Below are positions 17,790 to 26,350 of a stretch of DNA of 64,000 nucleotides, one piece after another. Origin of the DNA: Fontisphaera persica (GTDB lineage Bacteria; Verrucomicrobiota; Verrucomicrobiia; Limisphaerales; Fontisphaeraceae). Below the pieces are notes generated by a model. That model had not been told where the DNA came from and searched no databases. It worked only from the letters and a program-made list of their open reading frames with translations. A program made the translations under genes and the position numbers. Where the stretch lies: positions 744,001 through 808,000 of the forward strand of contig NZ_CP116615.1 in the NCBI RefSeq assembly GCF_024832785.1. Direction: 5' to 3'. Every line of letters begins with the position of its first letter. Position 1 is the first letter of the stretch.

Positions 17790-18674
17790 TTATCGTGAAA
17801 TGCGTTTGCGGGCAGCTTCCAAAATGCGCCGTTCTTCGGCCGTCAAACTGTGGATGCCTTGTGCGGAAATTTTGTCCAGAATCGGGTCAATATCCTCCCC
17901 GCTCAATGACTCTGATGCCACCGGACCCCGTGGCGAGACCGTTTTTGCTTTTCGCCGCGGCAACCAGTCCCGGGGGTCCGGCAGGCGATTCCACAAGCCG
18001 CCGTATTCCAGGTGAAAACCTAATTTAATCAGGCCCATGCCCGTCAGCAGCCCTCCCAGGTGGGCGGCATGCGCCACGCCGGGGTCCGTGGGCACCACTG
18101 TAAAGAACAGGGCAATGGCCAAAGCCCCATAAAGCAGATGGCTGGCCTGCACGGGGATGAGGAAAAACAGGAGAATGCGCGCCCGCGGCTCCAACATGCA
18201 AAAAACGGCCAGCAGGGCGCACACCCCGGCCGAAGAGCCGTACACTTCCCCCGCCGGTTGCAACAGCCGGTCGTAATGCCCCCCGGCAAACCAGTCCGGC
18301 CAGAAAAATCCCAATAATACTTGCAGGAATCCCCCCAAAATGCCGCCGGCAAAGAAAATGGTGAGAAACTTCTTCCAGCCCAGATAGGACTCCACCACCC
18401 GGCCGAAAAAGTAAATGCCCAGCAAATTAAACAACAGGTGAAACAGCCCGACATGCAAGAACATGTAGGTCACGGGCTGCCACAAGTACCATTGCCGGAT
18501 GCCGTCCGGACTGAGAGCAAGGTAAAAGTAGTAGTCCGGTTTGCGGATGAAGGCGGCATTGATGTGTTGCAAAGCGAAACACGCCACCATCACCGCCATC
18601 AGGATGGTGCTGGCCCGCCAGACCCGGAAACCCGAGTCCTCTGAATCCTGCATATAAGCTCGGTCGCTCAACAT
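17790..18674 (-). CDS. Rhomboid family intramembrane serine protease
   Basis: 294 aa with six or so membrane segments. Catalytic features are in place: HLLFN at 79-83 (the HxxxN of TM2), the nucleophile in GSSAG (G146-S147-S148) and the catalytic His at 205 in AHAAHLGG. A cytoplasmic C-terminal tail of about 75 residues follows (RKAKTVSPRGP onward). The enzyme should cleave transmembrane helices of unknown substrates. It is first in an operon with a TPR and a coiled-coil protein, which may deliver or tether clients. Confidence 0.92.
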   Translation of the reverse strand: MLSDRAYMQDSEDSGFRVWRASTILMAVMVACFALQHINAAFIRKPDYYFYLALSPDGIRQWYLWQPVTYMFLHVGLFHLLFNLLGIYFFGRVVESYLGWKKFLTIFFAGGILGGFLQVLLGFFWPDWFAGGHYDRLLQPAGEVYGSSAGVCALLAVFCMLEPRARILLFFLIPVQASHLLYGALAIALFFTVVPTDPGVAHAAHLGGLLTGMGLIKLGFHLEYGGLWNRLPDPRDWLPRRKAKTVSPRGPVASESLSGEDIDPILDKISAQGIHSLTAEERRILEAARKRISR

Positions 18675-18773
18675 GCTTTTATGAAGTTACGCAAAACAGG
18701 CGGGAATTCAACGGGCTTTTTCGCGACACCCCCACCGGGGTCGGAGGTTTGCCCCGTTGATGGAGCGGCACCA

Positions 18774-19751
18774 TCAAAAGGTTACACCCAAAGTCGTGCG
18801 CAATTGGAGGTCGTTGCGCGATACGCCGGCGGCTGGCGTCCGGTCGTAAACGTCCAACACGCTGAAGTTCAGACTCAACCGTTTGTGGAAAAAATAACGC
18901 AGACTCATTTCCGCCCGCACTCGAAAGTCATCCAGTGGGGAAAAACGCGGGTAAAAGTCCACCGATTCTTCCAGGCGCAATTGTTCAGCAATCTGCCATT
19001 GCATGGTTTGGGCCAGACGCACAGAGAAATTATCCCGGCGGGTGCCGTCGCTGCGGCGTTCATTTTCATAAGAACCGCCCGCCTCCAAATCCAGCACCAG
19101 ATTGGTCTGCATGAGCAAATGGTAGCCGAGACCGGGGCCAACCTGGTAGCGCAGGTCAATTTTGCGGACCTCATCGAACAATGCATCCAGGTAGTTATAA
19201 ACAAAGACGCGCTTGCTTAAATCAAAGTCCGTTTTCAGGCTGCCTTCCACCCGGTTGGCGTTCAGAGTGCCGTCCGTCTTGCCGTAGGCGTAATGCAAGT
19301 CCGCCAGCGAGCGAAAACGCCCCTGAACATAGCCCACCTTCAGCCGGCTGTGGTAGAGGGCGCTGTCGCGCTCGCCACGGCGCAAATCCACCCCCACCTG
19401 CCAGTCGCCGCGCCAGGGGGACGGCTTCTTGGGCTGAATGGTGCCCTGGTTGGTGGCCACGACCGCCGGCGTTTCCGTCAAGGTCCCCCCGGCCGCGGAT
19501 GAGGGAGGCGTCGCCACCAGACGCTTCTGAATGGCGGTGAGGTCCACCGTCAGGGCCGGATTCCAGGCATTGCTTAAAATGAGACGCTGGTCGTTTTCTT
19601 CCACCACCACTCCGCTAATCCGGTCGCCGTTTTTTAATTGCAACACCAGCGTTTCACCCCTGCTCGCTGCCCCCAGACCAAGGGTGGCGCCTCCGAGGCT
19701 CAGTGTCAGGACGGCAATCTTGAACAGATTAGTTATTCGGAGACGCAACAT
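18774..19751 (-). CDS. DUF481 family outer-membrane beta-barrel protein
   Basis: 325 aa from the ATG at 19751, which places a signal peptide (ITNLFKIAVLTLSLGGATLG) at the N-terminus; the frame is open 37 codons further but that would disrupt it. After a short LQLKNGDRISGVVVEENDQR domain comes a Pro/Thr-rich linker. The remaining ~200 residues alternate polar and aromatic residues as in a barrel (KVGYVQGRFRSLADLHYAYG), ending in a terminal Phe (TLGVTF), the outer-membrane assembly signal. This matches DUF481 (YdiY-type). It starts inside the end of the upstream 318-aa gene (23-bp overlap). Confidence 0.85.
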   Translation of the reverse strand: MLRLRITNLFKIAVLTLSLGGATLGLGAASRGETLVLQLKNGDRISGVVVEENDQRLILSNAWNPALTVDLTAIQKRLVATPPSSAAGGTLTETPAVVATNQGTIQPKKPSPWRGDWQVGVDLRRGERDSALYHSRLKVGYVQGRFRSLADLHYAYGKTDGTLNANRVEGSLKTDFDLSKRVFVYNYLDALFDEVRKIDLRYQVGPGLGYHLLMQTNLVLDLEAGGSYENERRSDGTRRDNFSVRLAQTMQWQIAEQLRLEESVDFYPRFSPLDDFRVRAEMSLRYFFHKRLSLNFSVLDVYDRTPAAGVSRNDLQLRTTLGVTF

Positions 19752-20685
19752 TAGGGGTGGCAGTGGCATTGGTATTCGCAGGGGAGGACGGCTCGGGCGG
19801 GGGCAAATCCGTCGCAGAAGGGCGGCGCTGGCCGCCACTAACGAAAACCTTCCCATCCGCATCCGCCCGCAAATGGGGGCGGCTGGTGGTCACTTCATAG
19901 GTCTCACGCAGCCCCAGCCGGCCGGAGGGATTGACCACCACGTAATTAAAGGTGCGCGCACCGTTCTGGTGCAGGATATGCAAATTGCTGTAACGGTCTA
20001 TCTGGCGCTCAGGACGGCCAAACGAAACCAGCGCGCCCACCGGAAAAGTCGCGTAGATTTTGTCAGTGGCCGGATCGCTGACCCGCACATAGAGGCGCAA
20101 CTGCTTCACCGTATTGGCTTGCAAGAGGGTGTACTTGCGCACCTCGGGCGCGCGATGGGTGGCGGGAGTGAGGCCATCGGCTGGCATGCCAAATTCCTGC
20201 TCCCAAAGCACCGTGCCACGGATGATGGTAAAGCTCGTGGTGCCGCTGGAGACCGGCTCGGCCCAGCCGGGCACCTTCAACGAAGCGGCCACCAGGTAGT
20301 TGCCCAGTTTGTCCAGGCGAAAGGCAGGCTCCAAGTCCAGCCGCACCCGCCCCAACTGGGCCGATTCCAGGCGGAAAGGGCCGGGCAATGCGAGCTTGCC
20401 GGGTTGCGCCACAGGGGCACCGTTGCGCATTTCCACGGCAAACGTCAACCAGTCGGGTTCTTTGCCCAGCTCCACCGGCTGGCCGGATTGATTGCTGATT
20501 TCCACAATCATGACCACTGGCTCGCCCAGCAGGTATTGCTCCTGCGCAGAACGCAGCTCCACCGTCACCTGAGCGGGCAGTGCCACGCTTAGGCATCCAA
20601 GGAGGAAAATCCACCGTATGAATCGCACACCCGCATAGTACCCTTGCCCCACAGCGGGTGCCAAGTGACAAAAGAGCTTTTTCAA
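19729..20685 (-). CDS. Secreted hypothetical protein
   Basis: 318 aa from 20685; a GTG at 20628 would put the signal peptide (RFIRWIFLLGCLSVALPAQ) right at the N-terminus and may be the true start. The mature part is beta-rich with an early QYLLGEPVVMIVEISNQSG block, reminiscent of BsuPI-type or invasin-like sandwich folds, and a low-complexity C-terminus of Pro, Ser, Thr and Asn. It forms a two-gene unit with the DUF481 protein. Its function is not recognised; an envelope role is inferred from the signal and partner. Confidence 0.7.
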   Translation of the reverse strand: MKKLFCHLAPAVGQGYYAGVRFIRWIFLLGCLSVALPAQVTVELRSAQEQYLLGEPVVMIVEISNQSGQPVELGKEPDWLTFAVEMRNGAPVAQPGKLALPGPFRLESAQLGRVRLDLEPAFRLDKLGNYLVAASLKVPGWAEPVSSGTTSFTIIRGTVLWEQEFGMPADGLTPATHRAPEVRKYTLLQANTVKQLRLYVRVSDPATDKIYATFPVGALVSFGRPERQIDRYSNLHILHQNGARTFNYVVVNPSGRLGLRETYEVTTSRPHLRADADGKVFVSGGQRRPSATDLPPPEPSSPANTNATATPNVASPNN

Positions 20686-20721
20686 AGGCGGGCAATTGCG
20701 TTAATATCCGTGGCAGGCTGC

Positions 20722-21750
20722 ATGAAAACCTCACGTCATGTTGGCGGCGGCAAATCGGAGCAGGCCAGCCGGCGAACTTCCCGGCCAGGCGAAACAGGCC
20801 GGTTATCGTTGCTCTGGCTTTCCGGACCCTGCACGGGCGAGGAGGTGGTTCTGCCGATTGACCGGCCAACCATTTGCGGACGCAGCCGCGAGGCGGACCT
20901 GCGCATTGAAGATGATTTGGTTTCGCGCCGGCACACCAAAATTGTCCATAAGGAAGGCCAGTATCTGGTGGAGGACTTGGGCTCCAAAAACGGCACTTTT
21001 CTTAACGGTGAAAAGTTGACCGGCCCAGCCGCCTTGAAGCCGGGCGATTACCTGCGCATCGGCGAGGCCACTTTTCATGTGGTCGTGCCCTGTGTGGTGG
21101 GGGAGCAGGCCCGGTCCTGGTGGGAGCAGACCCAGCGCACCATGGTCACCATGGCGCATCCGTCGCCGCAACAGGCAGCGGCGGCTCCCAAGATTAGCGG
21201 GTCACTGACAGAAGTGCCCTTGATGGATTTGTTGCAACTGCTCTCCAACAGCATGAAAACCGGCTGCGTGACCCTGCGCCAGGATGCTCAGCGGGCCGAC
21301 ATCTGGTTGCGGCAGGGGCAAATCTATTATGCCAGTCTCAACCAGCAACCCGCGCCCCGGCCCGAAAAAACACTCATGCGCATCCTGCGCTGGTCGGCCG
21401 GCACGTTCACGTTCACGCCAGGCACGGAGCAAACGGCGCCCGTCGAAATCACCGAACCTACCGGCTCGGTCCTGCTGGAGGGTGCGCGGCAGGCTGATGA
21501 AATTTCCGCTTTTGACGAATTACTCCCTCCCTTGACCGCCCGATTGCAGCTCGCTTTCCCCCTGCCACATCCCTTGCGTCAATGCACTCCCGAGGAATTG
21601 GATGTGTTGCAACTGGTCCTGGAGCATGGAGTGCTCGAAAAGGTTCTGGATGCTTTTCCCGGCTCGGATTTGGATGCCCTCCAGATTTTGGTCCCGATGT
21701 TGCAAAAGAAATTAATCACCCACGCCGTAGATTCTCCGCCGCCCCAATAA
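20722..21750 (+). CDS. FHA domain protein with C-terminal DUF4388-like domain
   Basis: 342 aa from the ATG at 20722 (the frame is open 26 codons further upstream, over the divergent gene). Residues about 30-125 are a forkhead-associated domain with the core motifs ICGRSREADL, LVSRRHTKI and LGSKNGTFLNG, so it should bind phosphothreonine peptides. Residues about 160-260 match the DUF4388 pattern (ISGSLTEVPLMDLLQLLSNS then GQIYYASL). DUF4388-FHA combinations occur in gliding or signalling regulators of deltaproteobacteria and Verrucomicrobiota. No kinase gene is adjacent. Confidence 0.87.
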   Translation: MKTSRHVGGGKSEQASRRTSRPGETGRLSLLWLSGPCTGEEVVLPIDRPTICGRSREADLRIEDDLVSRRHTKIVHKEGQYLVEDLGSKNGTFLNGEKLTGPAALKPGDYLRIGEATFHVVVPCVVGEQARSWWEQTQRTMVTMAHPSPQQAAAAPKISGSLTEVPLMDLLQLLSNSMKTGCVTLRQDAQRADIWLRQGQIYYASLNQQPAPRPEKTLMRILRWSAGTFTFTPGTEQTAPVEITEPTGSVLLEGARQADEISAFDELLPPLTARLQLAFPLPHPLRQCTPEELDVLQLVLEHGVLEKVLDAFPGSDLDALQILVPMLQKKLITHAVDSPPPQ

Positions 21751-21869
21751 GAAACCAGGTGCCGGCAGGCCGGCCGAAAATGTCCAGTCAGGGCGGAAAA
21801 TAGCTGCCTTTGATGGGCAAAGTGGCTTTTAGGCGACCGAAAGAGAAAAACTGAAAATGATGCAGGTAT

Positions 21870-21914
21870 AAAAAAACCGGGCGGCACAGTCAGGGGATGA
21901 CCGTCGCCGCCCGG
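21870..21914 (-). terminator. Intrinsic terminator of the orphan RNA
   Basis: A 9-bp GC stem (CCGGGCGGC with GCCGCCCGG, 21877-21885 and 21906-21914) is followed on the minus strand by seven T (21876-21870). No protein-coding gene on that strand ends here; the nearest minus-strand gene upstream stops at 22250, 335 bp away. Confidence 0.82.
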
Positions 21915-22079
21915 GGAATTTCGAACCAATACACGCAGGTTTTAGGGGATACTCGGCAGCGGTTGTATCAGGCCTCTGCCGAAATCTGTTCGGACTGTCA
22001 AAGAGCAATTTTCGCTAACCAGTCCGCAAATCTGGTCGCTGCGTGCGATCCAATTTCCCCGATGCTTTTCGCATCGGAC
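21870..22079 (-). ncRNA. Candidate structured small RNA with boxA-like element
   Basis: This minus-strand stretch lies in a 500-bp gap (21751-22249) without a plausible protein gene. It is bounded by a promoter-like sequence and an intrinsic terminator, giving a predicted RNA of about 210 nt. Within it are three more hairpins: CCGATGC/GCATCGG (22059-22077), CGGACTG/CAGTCCG (21991-22026) and CGGCAG/CTGCCG (21954-21981). The second hairpin contains TTGCTCTTTGACA (22008-21996), close to the boxA antitermination element of rRNA leaders. No rRNA gene follows. I cannot match it to 6S RNA, tmRNA or RNase P. It could be a regulatory RNA or a detached rRNA-leader relic. Confidence 0.6.
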
Positions 22080-22085
22080 GCTCGT

Positions 22086-22114
22086 AAGAAACCACACCTT
22101 GATGGGGGTGTCAA
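22086..22114 (-). promoter_or_regulatory. Promoter for the candidate small RNA
   Basis: On the minus strand TTGACA (22114-22109) is a perfect -35 hexamer; a 17-bp spacer leads to TTTCTT (22091-22086), a weak -10. Directly upstream (22115-22165) the DNA is very AT-rich, like an UP element. The start would fall near 22079 in a GC-rich discriminator. Confidence 0.55.
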
Positions 22115-22249
22115 GCGTGAAATTAAAAGTATTAATTTAACTTAGTTAATAAAATCGAGCTATCAGTATATCTTATATTTTGAAAGTCCTGTCCATGACC
22201 GCCGCAACCGCATGTTCTCGACCGCATCGGCCGGCCAGACCTCCCTCTT

Positions 22250-22645
22250 TCAGGCGCTCTCCGGATATTGCGCAAGGACCTCGATTTCTACCAGCGCCCC
22301 GCGGGGCAGGGCGGCCACCTGCACGGTGGAGCGTGCCGGCGGCTCCTGCGGGAAATACTCGGCATAGACTTCGTTCATGGCGGCAAACTCACCGAGATTG
22401 ACCATGAAAACGGTGCTCTTCACCACGTGCCGAAAGTCGAGTCCCTGGTCACCCAGGAGCAGGCGGATATTTTCCAGGACGCGGCGGGTTTGCTCCCGGA
22501 TGCCCCCAGCCACCAATTGGCCGGTGGCCGGGTCCAAAGGGATTTGCCCCGAGCAAAACAGAAATTGGCCGGCGCGCACTGCATGGCTGTAGGGACCCAC
22601 CGGAGCGGGTGCACTGGCGGGACGAATAATTTGTTTGGAACTCAT
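22250..22645 (-). CDS. ridA: RidA family enamine/imine deaminase
   Basis: 131 aa, the usual length. The family pattern is complete: APVGPYSHAVRAGQFLFCSG at the N-terminus, IREQTRRVLENI in the middle, and PARSTVQVAALPRGALVEIE with the conserved Arg that binds the substrate carboxylate. RidA hydrolyses reactive 2-aminoacrylate and related imines in the cytoplasm. It lies 9 bp downstream of iscX and probably shares its transcript. Confidence 0.93.
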   Translation of the reverse strand: MSSKQIIRPASAPAPVGPYSHAVRAGQFLFCSGQIPLDPATGQLVAGGIREQTRRVLENIRLLLGDQGLDFRHVVKSTVFMVNLGEFAAMNEVYAEYFPQEPPARSTVQVAALPRGALVEIEVLAQYPESA

Positions 22646-22654
22646 AAGGGCCGG

Positions 22655-22861
22655 CTATTTGCGTTCTTCGTACCAGGCCATTTGGATGTTCTCGAGGACC
22701 TTTTCATTGGAGGCATTCGGGTCGTCGCCAAAATCCTCCAGTTCAATCACCATTTTGTGAAGTTTGGGAAAGCTGAGTTTAAGCGGGTCCTGGTCAGGAT
22801 ATTTATCCATGAGCGCCCAGGCGATTTCTTCGTGGTCTTTCCAAGTTAATTTCATAATCAC
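22655..22861 (-). CDS. iscX: Fe-S cluster assembly protein IscX
   Basis: 68 aa. The GTG at 22861 is preferred over the ATG at 22855 because GAAAGG lies at normal distance from the GTG only. The sequence follows E. coli IscX closely: an early LTWKDHEEIAWAL, DKYPDQDP, the core LEDFGDDPNASNEKVLE and a final acidic MAWYEERK. IscX binds IscS and iron and tunes Fe-S cluster assembly in the cytoplasm. The usual isc neighbours (iscS, iscU, fdx) are absent; it lies between an enolase-family gene and ridA. Confidence 0.88.
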   Translation of the reverse strand: MIMKLTWKDHEEIAWALMDKYPDQDPLKLSFPKLHKMVIELEDFGDDPNASNEKVLENIQMAWYEERK

Positions 22862-22902
22862 TTTGTCGGCCTTTCAAGGAATAGAGGCAATGCGGGCCAT
22901 TG

Positions 22903-24312
22903 TCAAATGCCGCACTCGCAGGCGGGGGGCGGCAGGGTGCGCTGGATTTCCGCCAGGCGGTAACCAAAGCCCGGCCCCTGCACCGTGGACCAGTCCACGC
23001 GGCCCAGACGCCGCTGGTAGAGGCCGGGATGCACGGCGGCTTCGGGAAGGGAGGCGGCAGGGTAAAATTGCATGGCATTGGTTTCCACTCCGGCGATGGT
23101 GCCCACGTGGGCGGCGAGCTGCACGTGCGGGATTTGCGCCAGCATGGGGTTGGTGAGGTCCTGCACCATGAGTTGCAAGCCATGCGTTCTGGCCCAGCAG
23201 GCGCTCAGGATTGCGCCGGTTTGCGTTTTGCATGTCTTCAGCGCCACACCATTCCAGCCCAGCGAGCGCCCCAGGCGGACAAGTTTCCAGTCGTGCGCGC
23301 TTTCGTCCAGAAACAGCGGTTTGCGGGCGGCCACGCTGTGGACATCCAGCCGGTGCGCTTCCAAGTCATAAGGAAAGGGTTGCTCCACGTACAACAACAA
23401 ATCAAACAGCGCGGGATGCTCGGCGCGCAGGCGATCCAGGATTTCGTTGACGTAGGCGGGATCGGTGACGGTGCAGTTGAAGTCGGCCGACAAATGCGCC
23501 ACCCCGTGCTGGCAGGCCAGTTCCCCCACCCGCACCAGCCGCTGGTAATCCCACGCGGCATCGTTGCCGCGCAGCTTGATTTTCAGACATTGCAACCCGT
23601 CGCGCTGAATCCAATCCGCCAGCAGCACAGGATAACCGTCCTGCGGGTCGTCCTCTGTCAATTCCGCGGGGTCCAGTTTGTCCAGGCCGCCCACCAGGTG
23701 CCACGCCAGCAGTGAACGCGGCGGAGCCGGTGTCAAAAAATCGGCCGGATACCGGCCGCGAAACGTCGCGGGGGCGAGGTCTTCCGCCGGCTCCAGAAAA
23801 TGGGCCAGGTCCCGGTTCAGGAAATCGGCGGTGTAAAGATGATACACCGGCTTCTGCAGCAGGCAGCCGAAGGCATCATGGACGGCCAGGTCAAAGGCAG
23901 AGCAGGCCACGAGCGCCGCCAGCCAGGGCATGGGTTCGCTTTGCCCTTCGTTGTGGAGGGCCAGGAGCGAGGGCAGGATTTGCGCCTGGAAATCATGGCC
24001 AATTTCCAGCGGATGCCCCCACGCATCGAAGTCGGCCCACGCGGCGGCCAGCCGCACGCAGAAGTTTTTCAGTTGATGATGGCGCCCAGCATAGGGCATG
24101 GCGCTGGGCCAGACCCATTGGACACTGAGCGGAGTTTCGCCCCAGCCTTCGGCGCGGCGCCCGCATCGGTCCATGACCCGCACCTTCACCCGCACGCACG
24201 TGACGCTGGTCAGCGTTTCCGGGCCAAACTTGAGCGGCACGCGCGTGTGCACCGGCAGCCAGTACACCGCAGCGCCCACCACGCGAATGTCGGTTGCCTT
24301 GGGCATAAGCAT
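22903..24312 (-). CDS. Enolase-superfamily (mandelate racemase/muconate lactonizing type) enzyme
   Basis: 469 aa, longer than the usual 360-420. The barrel's active-site series is visible in order: KIK in CLKIKLRG, metal ligands in ADFNCT, EQPF and DES, and a later Lys in ALKTCKTQTG. The N-terminal capping domain carries an insertion of about 40 residues around WGHPLEIGHDFQ. Such enzymes abstract a proton next to a carboxylate using Mg2+; epimerases, racemases and dehydratases all fit. The substrate is unknown. The start is at 24312 or the in-frame ATG at 24306. It ends 42 bp before iscX and follows the ACT-domain gene by 40 bp. Confidence 0.82.
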   Translation of the reverse strand: MLMPKATDIRVVGAAVYWLPVHTRVPLKFGPETLTSVTCVRVKVRVMDRCGRRAEGWGETPLSVQWVWPSAMPYAGRHHQLKNFCVRLAAAWADFDAWGHPLEIGHDFQAQILPSLLALHNEGQSEPMPWLAALVACSAFDLAVHDAFGCLLQKPVYHLYTADFLNRDLAHFLEPAEDLAPATFRGRYPADFLTPAPPRSLLAWHLVGGLDKLDPAELTEDDPQDGYPVLLADWIQRDGLQCLKIKLRGNDAAWDYQRLVRVGELACQHGVAHLSADFNCTVTDPAYVNEILDRLRAEHPALFDLLLYVEQPFPYDLEAHRLDVHSVAARKPLFLDESAHDWKLVRLGRSLGWNGVALKTCKTQTGAILSACWARTHGLQLMVQDLTNPMLAQIPHVQLAAHVGTIAGVETNAMQFYPAASLPEAAVHPGLYQRRLGRVDWSTVQGPGFGYRLAEIQRTLPPPACECGI

Positions 24313-24352
24313 GCGCCGGGAGAGCGGGCGCGCCCCGCTTCGGCGCGGCTCC

Positions 24353-24799
24353 TCAGGCTTGGCCGTTGGCGCGGCGGAAGATTTCGATTTGATCCACCAC
24401 GTTGATCCGGTGTTGCTGTAATGTGGTTACCGCGCGATCCGGATCGTCAAAACGAAAGACCAGCACGCCTTTGTCCTCTTTTTTCAGCGTGAAGGCGTAC
24501 ATGTATTCCACATTAATGCCGGTGCCTTCCAGCACCCCCAGCACTTCCGCCAGCCCGCCCGGTTTGTCCGGCACTTCAATGGCCACCACATCGGTGACCT
24601 TGACCACGAAACCATTTTTTTCGAGCAGCTCGCGGGCCCTTTCCCAGTCGCGCAGGATGAGCCGCAGGATGCCGAAGTTCTGGGTGTCGGCAATGGACAG
24701 CGTGGTGATGTTCAGGCCCTCGGCGGCGAGCACCCGCATGGGAGCGCTGAGCGCCCCGGGCTTGTTTTCCAGGAAGAGGGAGAGTTGTTTGATTTTCAT
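24353..24799 (-). CDS. Tandem ACT domain protein
   Basis: 148 aa made of two ACT domains: residues about 3-65 (QLSLFLENKPGALSAPMRVL) and 70-140 (VAIEVPDKPGGLAEVLGVLE). Each has the ligand-loop pattern with PG. ACT domains bind amino acids and regulate linked enzymes. This gene directly follows phenylacetate-CoA ligase (14-bp gap), a pairing repeatedly seen in anaerobic aromatic amino acid metabolism, so it probably senses an aromatic amino acid or helps the ligase. Confidence 0.88.
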   Translation of the reverse strand: MKIKQLSLFLENKPGALSAPMRVLAAEGLNITTLSIADTQNFGILRLILRDWERARELLEKNGFVVKVTDVVAIEVPDKPGGLAEVLGVLEGTGINVEYMYAFTLKKEDKGVLVFRFDDPDRAVTTLQQHRINVVDQIEIFRRANGQA

Positions 24800-24813
24800 G
24801 GGGACAGCGAGTT

Positions 24814-26139
24814 TTACATTTTCCGTTGGTCAATGACCCGTTTGGCTTTGCCTTCGCTGCGCTGGAGGGTGCGCGGGGTCACCAGCCGCACCCGGGCCCG
24901 CAGCCCCACCGTGCTTTCAATGGCATGAGCCAGGCGTTCCTGCAAGTTCTCCAGCGCGCCAATGGTGTCGCTGAACACCTCGGCGGTGACCTCGACCTGC
25001 ACTTCCATTTCGTCCAGGCCTTTTTCGCGGGTGAGGATGATCTGGTAATGGGGCAGGGTGCCTTCCACGCTGAGCAGGGCCGCCTCGATTTGCGAGGGAT
25101 AAACATTGACCCCGCGGATGATGAACATGTCGTCGCTGCGGCGGGAGATGCGCTTGATGCGGCGCAGGGTGCGCCCGCAGGCGCACGGCTCGCTGGTCAG
25201 GGCGGTGATGTCGCGCGTGCGATACCGGATCATGGGCATGGCTTGTTTGGCCAGCGTGGTGAGCACCAGCTCGCCCTCCTGTTCATCGCCCAACACCTCG
25301 CCCGTCTGCGGGTCTATGATTTCCGGATAAAAGTAGTCCTCGAAAATGTGCGGGCCGCACTGGCATTGGCATTCCATCGCCACCCCGGGTCCCACAATTT
25401 CCGACAGGCCGTAAATATCGTAGGCCTTGATGCCGCTTTCCTGCTGGATGCGCTGGCGCATGTTTTCCGTCCACGGCTCCGCTCCAAAGATGCCCGCGCG
25501 CAGGGGCAGCTCGCGCAGGTCAATGCCCATCTCGGCGGCCTGGTCAAGAATATGGAGGAAATAACTCGGTGTGCAGCAGATTACCGTCACGCCAAAGTCT
25601 TTCATCACCATCAATTGGCGCTGGGTGTTGCCGCCGCTGATGGGGATGACGGTGGCCCCCAGCCGCTCCGCGCCGTAATGGGCGCCCAATCCCCCCGTGA
25701 ACAGGCCATAGCCGTAGGCGTTCTGAATGATGTCGCCCTCATGCACGCCGCAGGCGGCAAAACTGCGCACCATGGCATTGGTCCATACTTCAATGTCCGC
25801 AGCGTTGTAAGCCACGACGATGGGTTTGCCCGTTGTGCCGCTGGAGGCGTGCAGCCGCACGATTTCACTCATGGGACTGGCAAACAGCCCGAACGGGTAG
25901 GTGTCGCGCAAATCTGTTTTGACCATGAAGGGCAGTTTGCGGATGTCCTCCAGGCTGCGCAGGTCGGCGGGTTTCAGCCCGCGTTCGTCCATGCGCTGAC
26001 GGAAGAGGGGCTGGCGTTCGTAAGCGCGGTGGACAATCGCCTGCAGCCGCTGCCATTGGAGGGCGCGCAATTGGGCGGGCGGCAGGAAATCCGGGGCGCT
26101 GACCGGGTGAAACGGCGGATGATTATCGGATTTGCTCAT
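24814..26139 (-). CDS. paaK: Phenylacetate-CoA ligase
   Basis: 441 aa, normal length. Adenylate-forming motifs are present: [11 protein letters not shown] (about 99-109), the YGLSE motif after AYDIYG, and the C-terminal RTRDIT and [11 protein letters not shown] cysteine cluster, CQCQCG and CACG, is typical of the PaaK branch. The enzyme makes phenylacetyl-CoA (or a related aryl-CoA) from the acid, CoA and ATP. No paaA-E or indolepyruvate oxidoreductase gene is present here. With the ACT gene it forms a two-gene unit; upstream is a 210-bp gap (26140-26350) without a gene. Confidence 0.93.
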   Translation of the reverse strand: MSKSDNHPPFHPVSAPDFLPPAQLRALQWQRLQAIVHRAYERQPLFRQRMDERGLKPADLRSLEDIRKLPFMVKTDLRDTYPFGLFASPMSEIVRLHASSGTTGKPIVVAYNAADIEVWTNAMVRSFAACGVHEGDIIQNAYGYGLFTGGLGAHYGAERLGATVIPISGGNTQRQLMVMKDFGVTVICCTPSYFLHILDQAAEMGIDLRELPLRAGIFGAEPWTENMRQRIQQESGIKAYDIYGLSEIVGPGVAMECQCQCGPHIFEDYFYPEIIDPQTGEVLGDEQEGELVLTTLAKQAMPMIRYRTRDITALTSEPCACGRTLRRIKRISRRSDDMFIIRGVNVYPSQIEAALLSVEGTLPHYQIILTREKGLDEMEVQVEVTAEVFSDTIGALENLQERLAHAIESTVGLRARVRLVTPRTLQRSEGKAKRVIDQRKM

Positions 26140-26350
26140 GACTTAAGGGAAGGGACAAGACTCTTGGTGGGTAAGAGCATGGGCATTCTCGCGCAGCAGG
26201 CCTGACGCCGTTGAGCACGGCGCCTTCATGGTCTGCCTTGAGGCACAGCAGCCTTGAATCTCGCGTGAACACCGGCGGCGAGCCTAGCTTGGAAGGGGCC
26301 TTGCGGGCAACAGGAAATTAGGCATAAGCGCACAACCGACGCCAGCCCCG

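Noticed and set aside
18757-18777. TTGATGG/CCATCAA hairpin at the end of the DUF481 gene
   Set aside because: It includes the stop codon and lacks a T run; probably coincidental.
21996-22008. boxA-like sequence as the start of an rRNA operon
   Set aside because: No 16S sequence follows in either direction; an intrinsic terminator comes within 130 bp.
24826-26205. 459-codon plus-strand frame opposite paaK
   Set aside because: Overlaps a gene with complete adenylate-forming motifs; the peptide is His-rich and not family-like.
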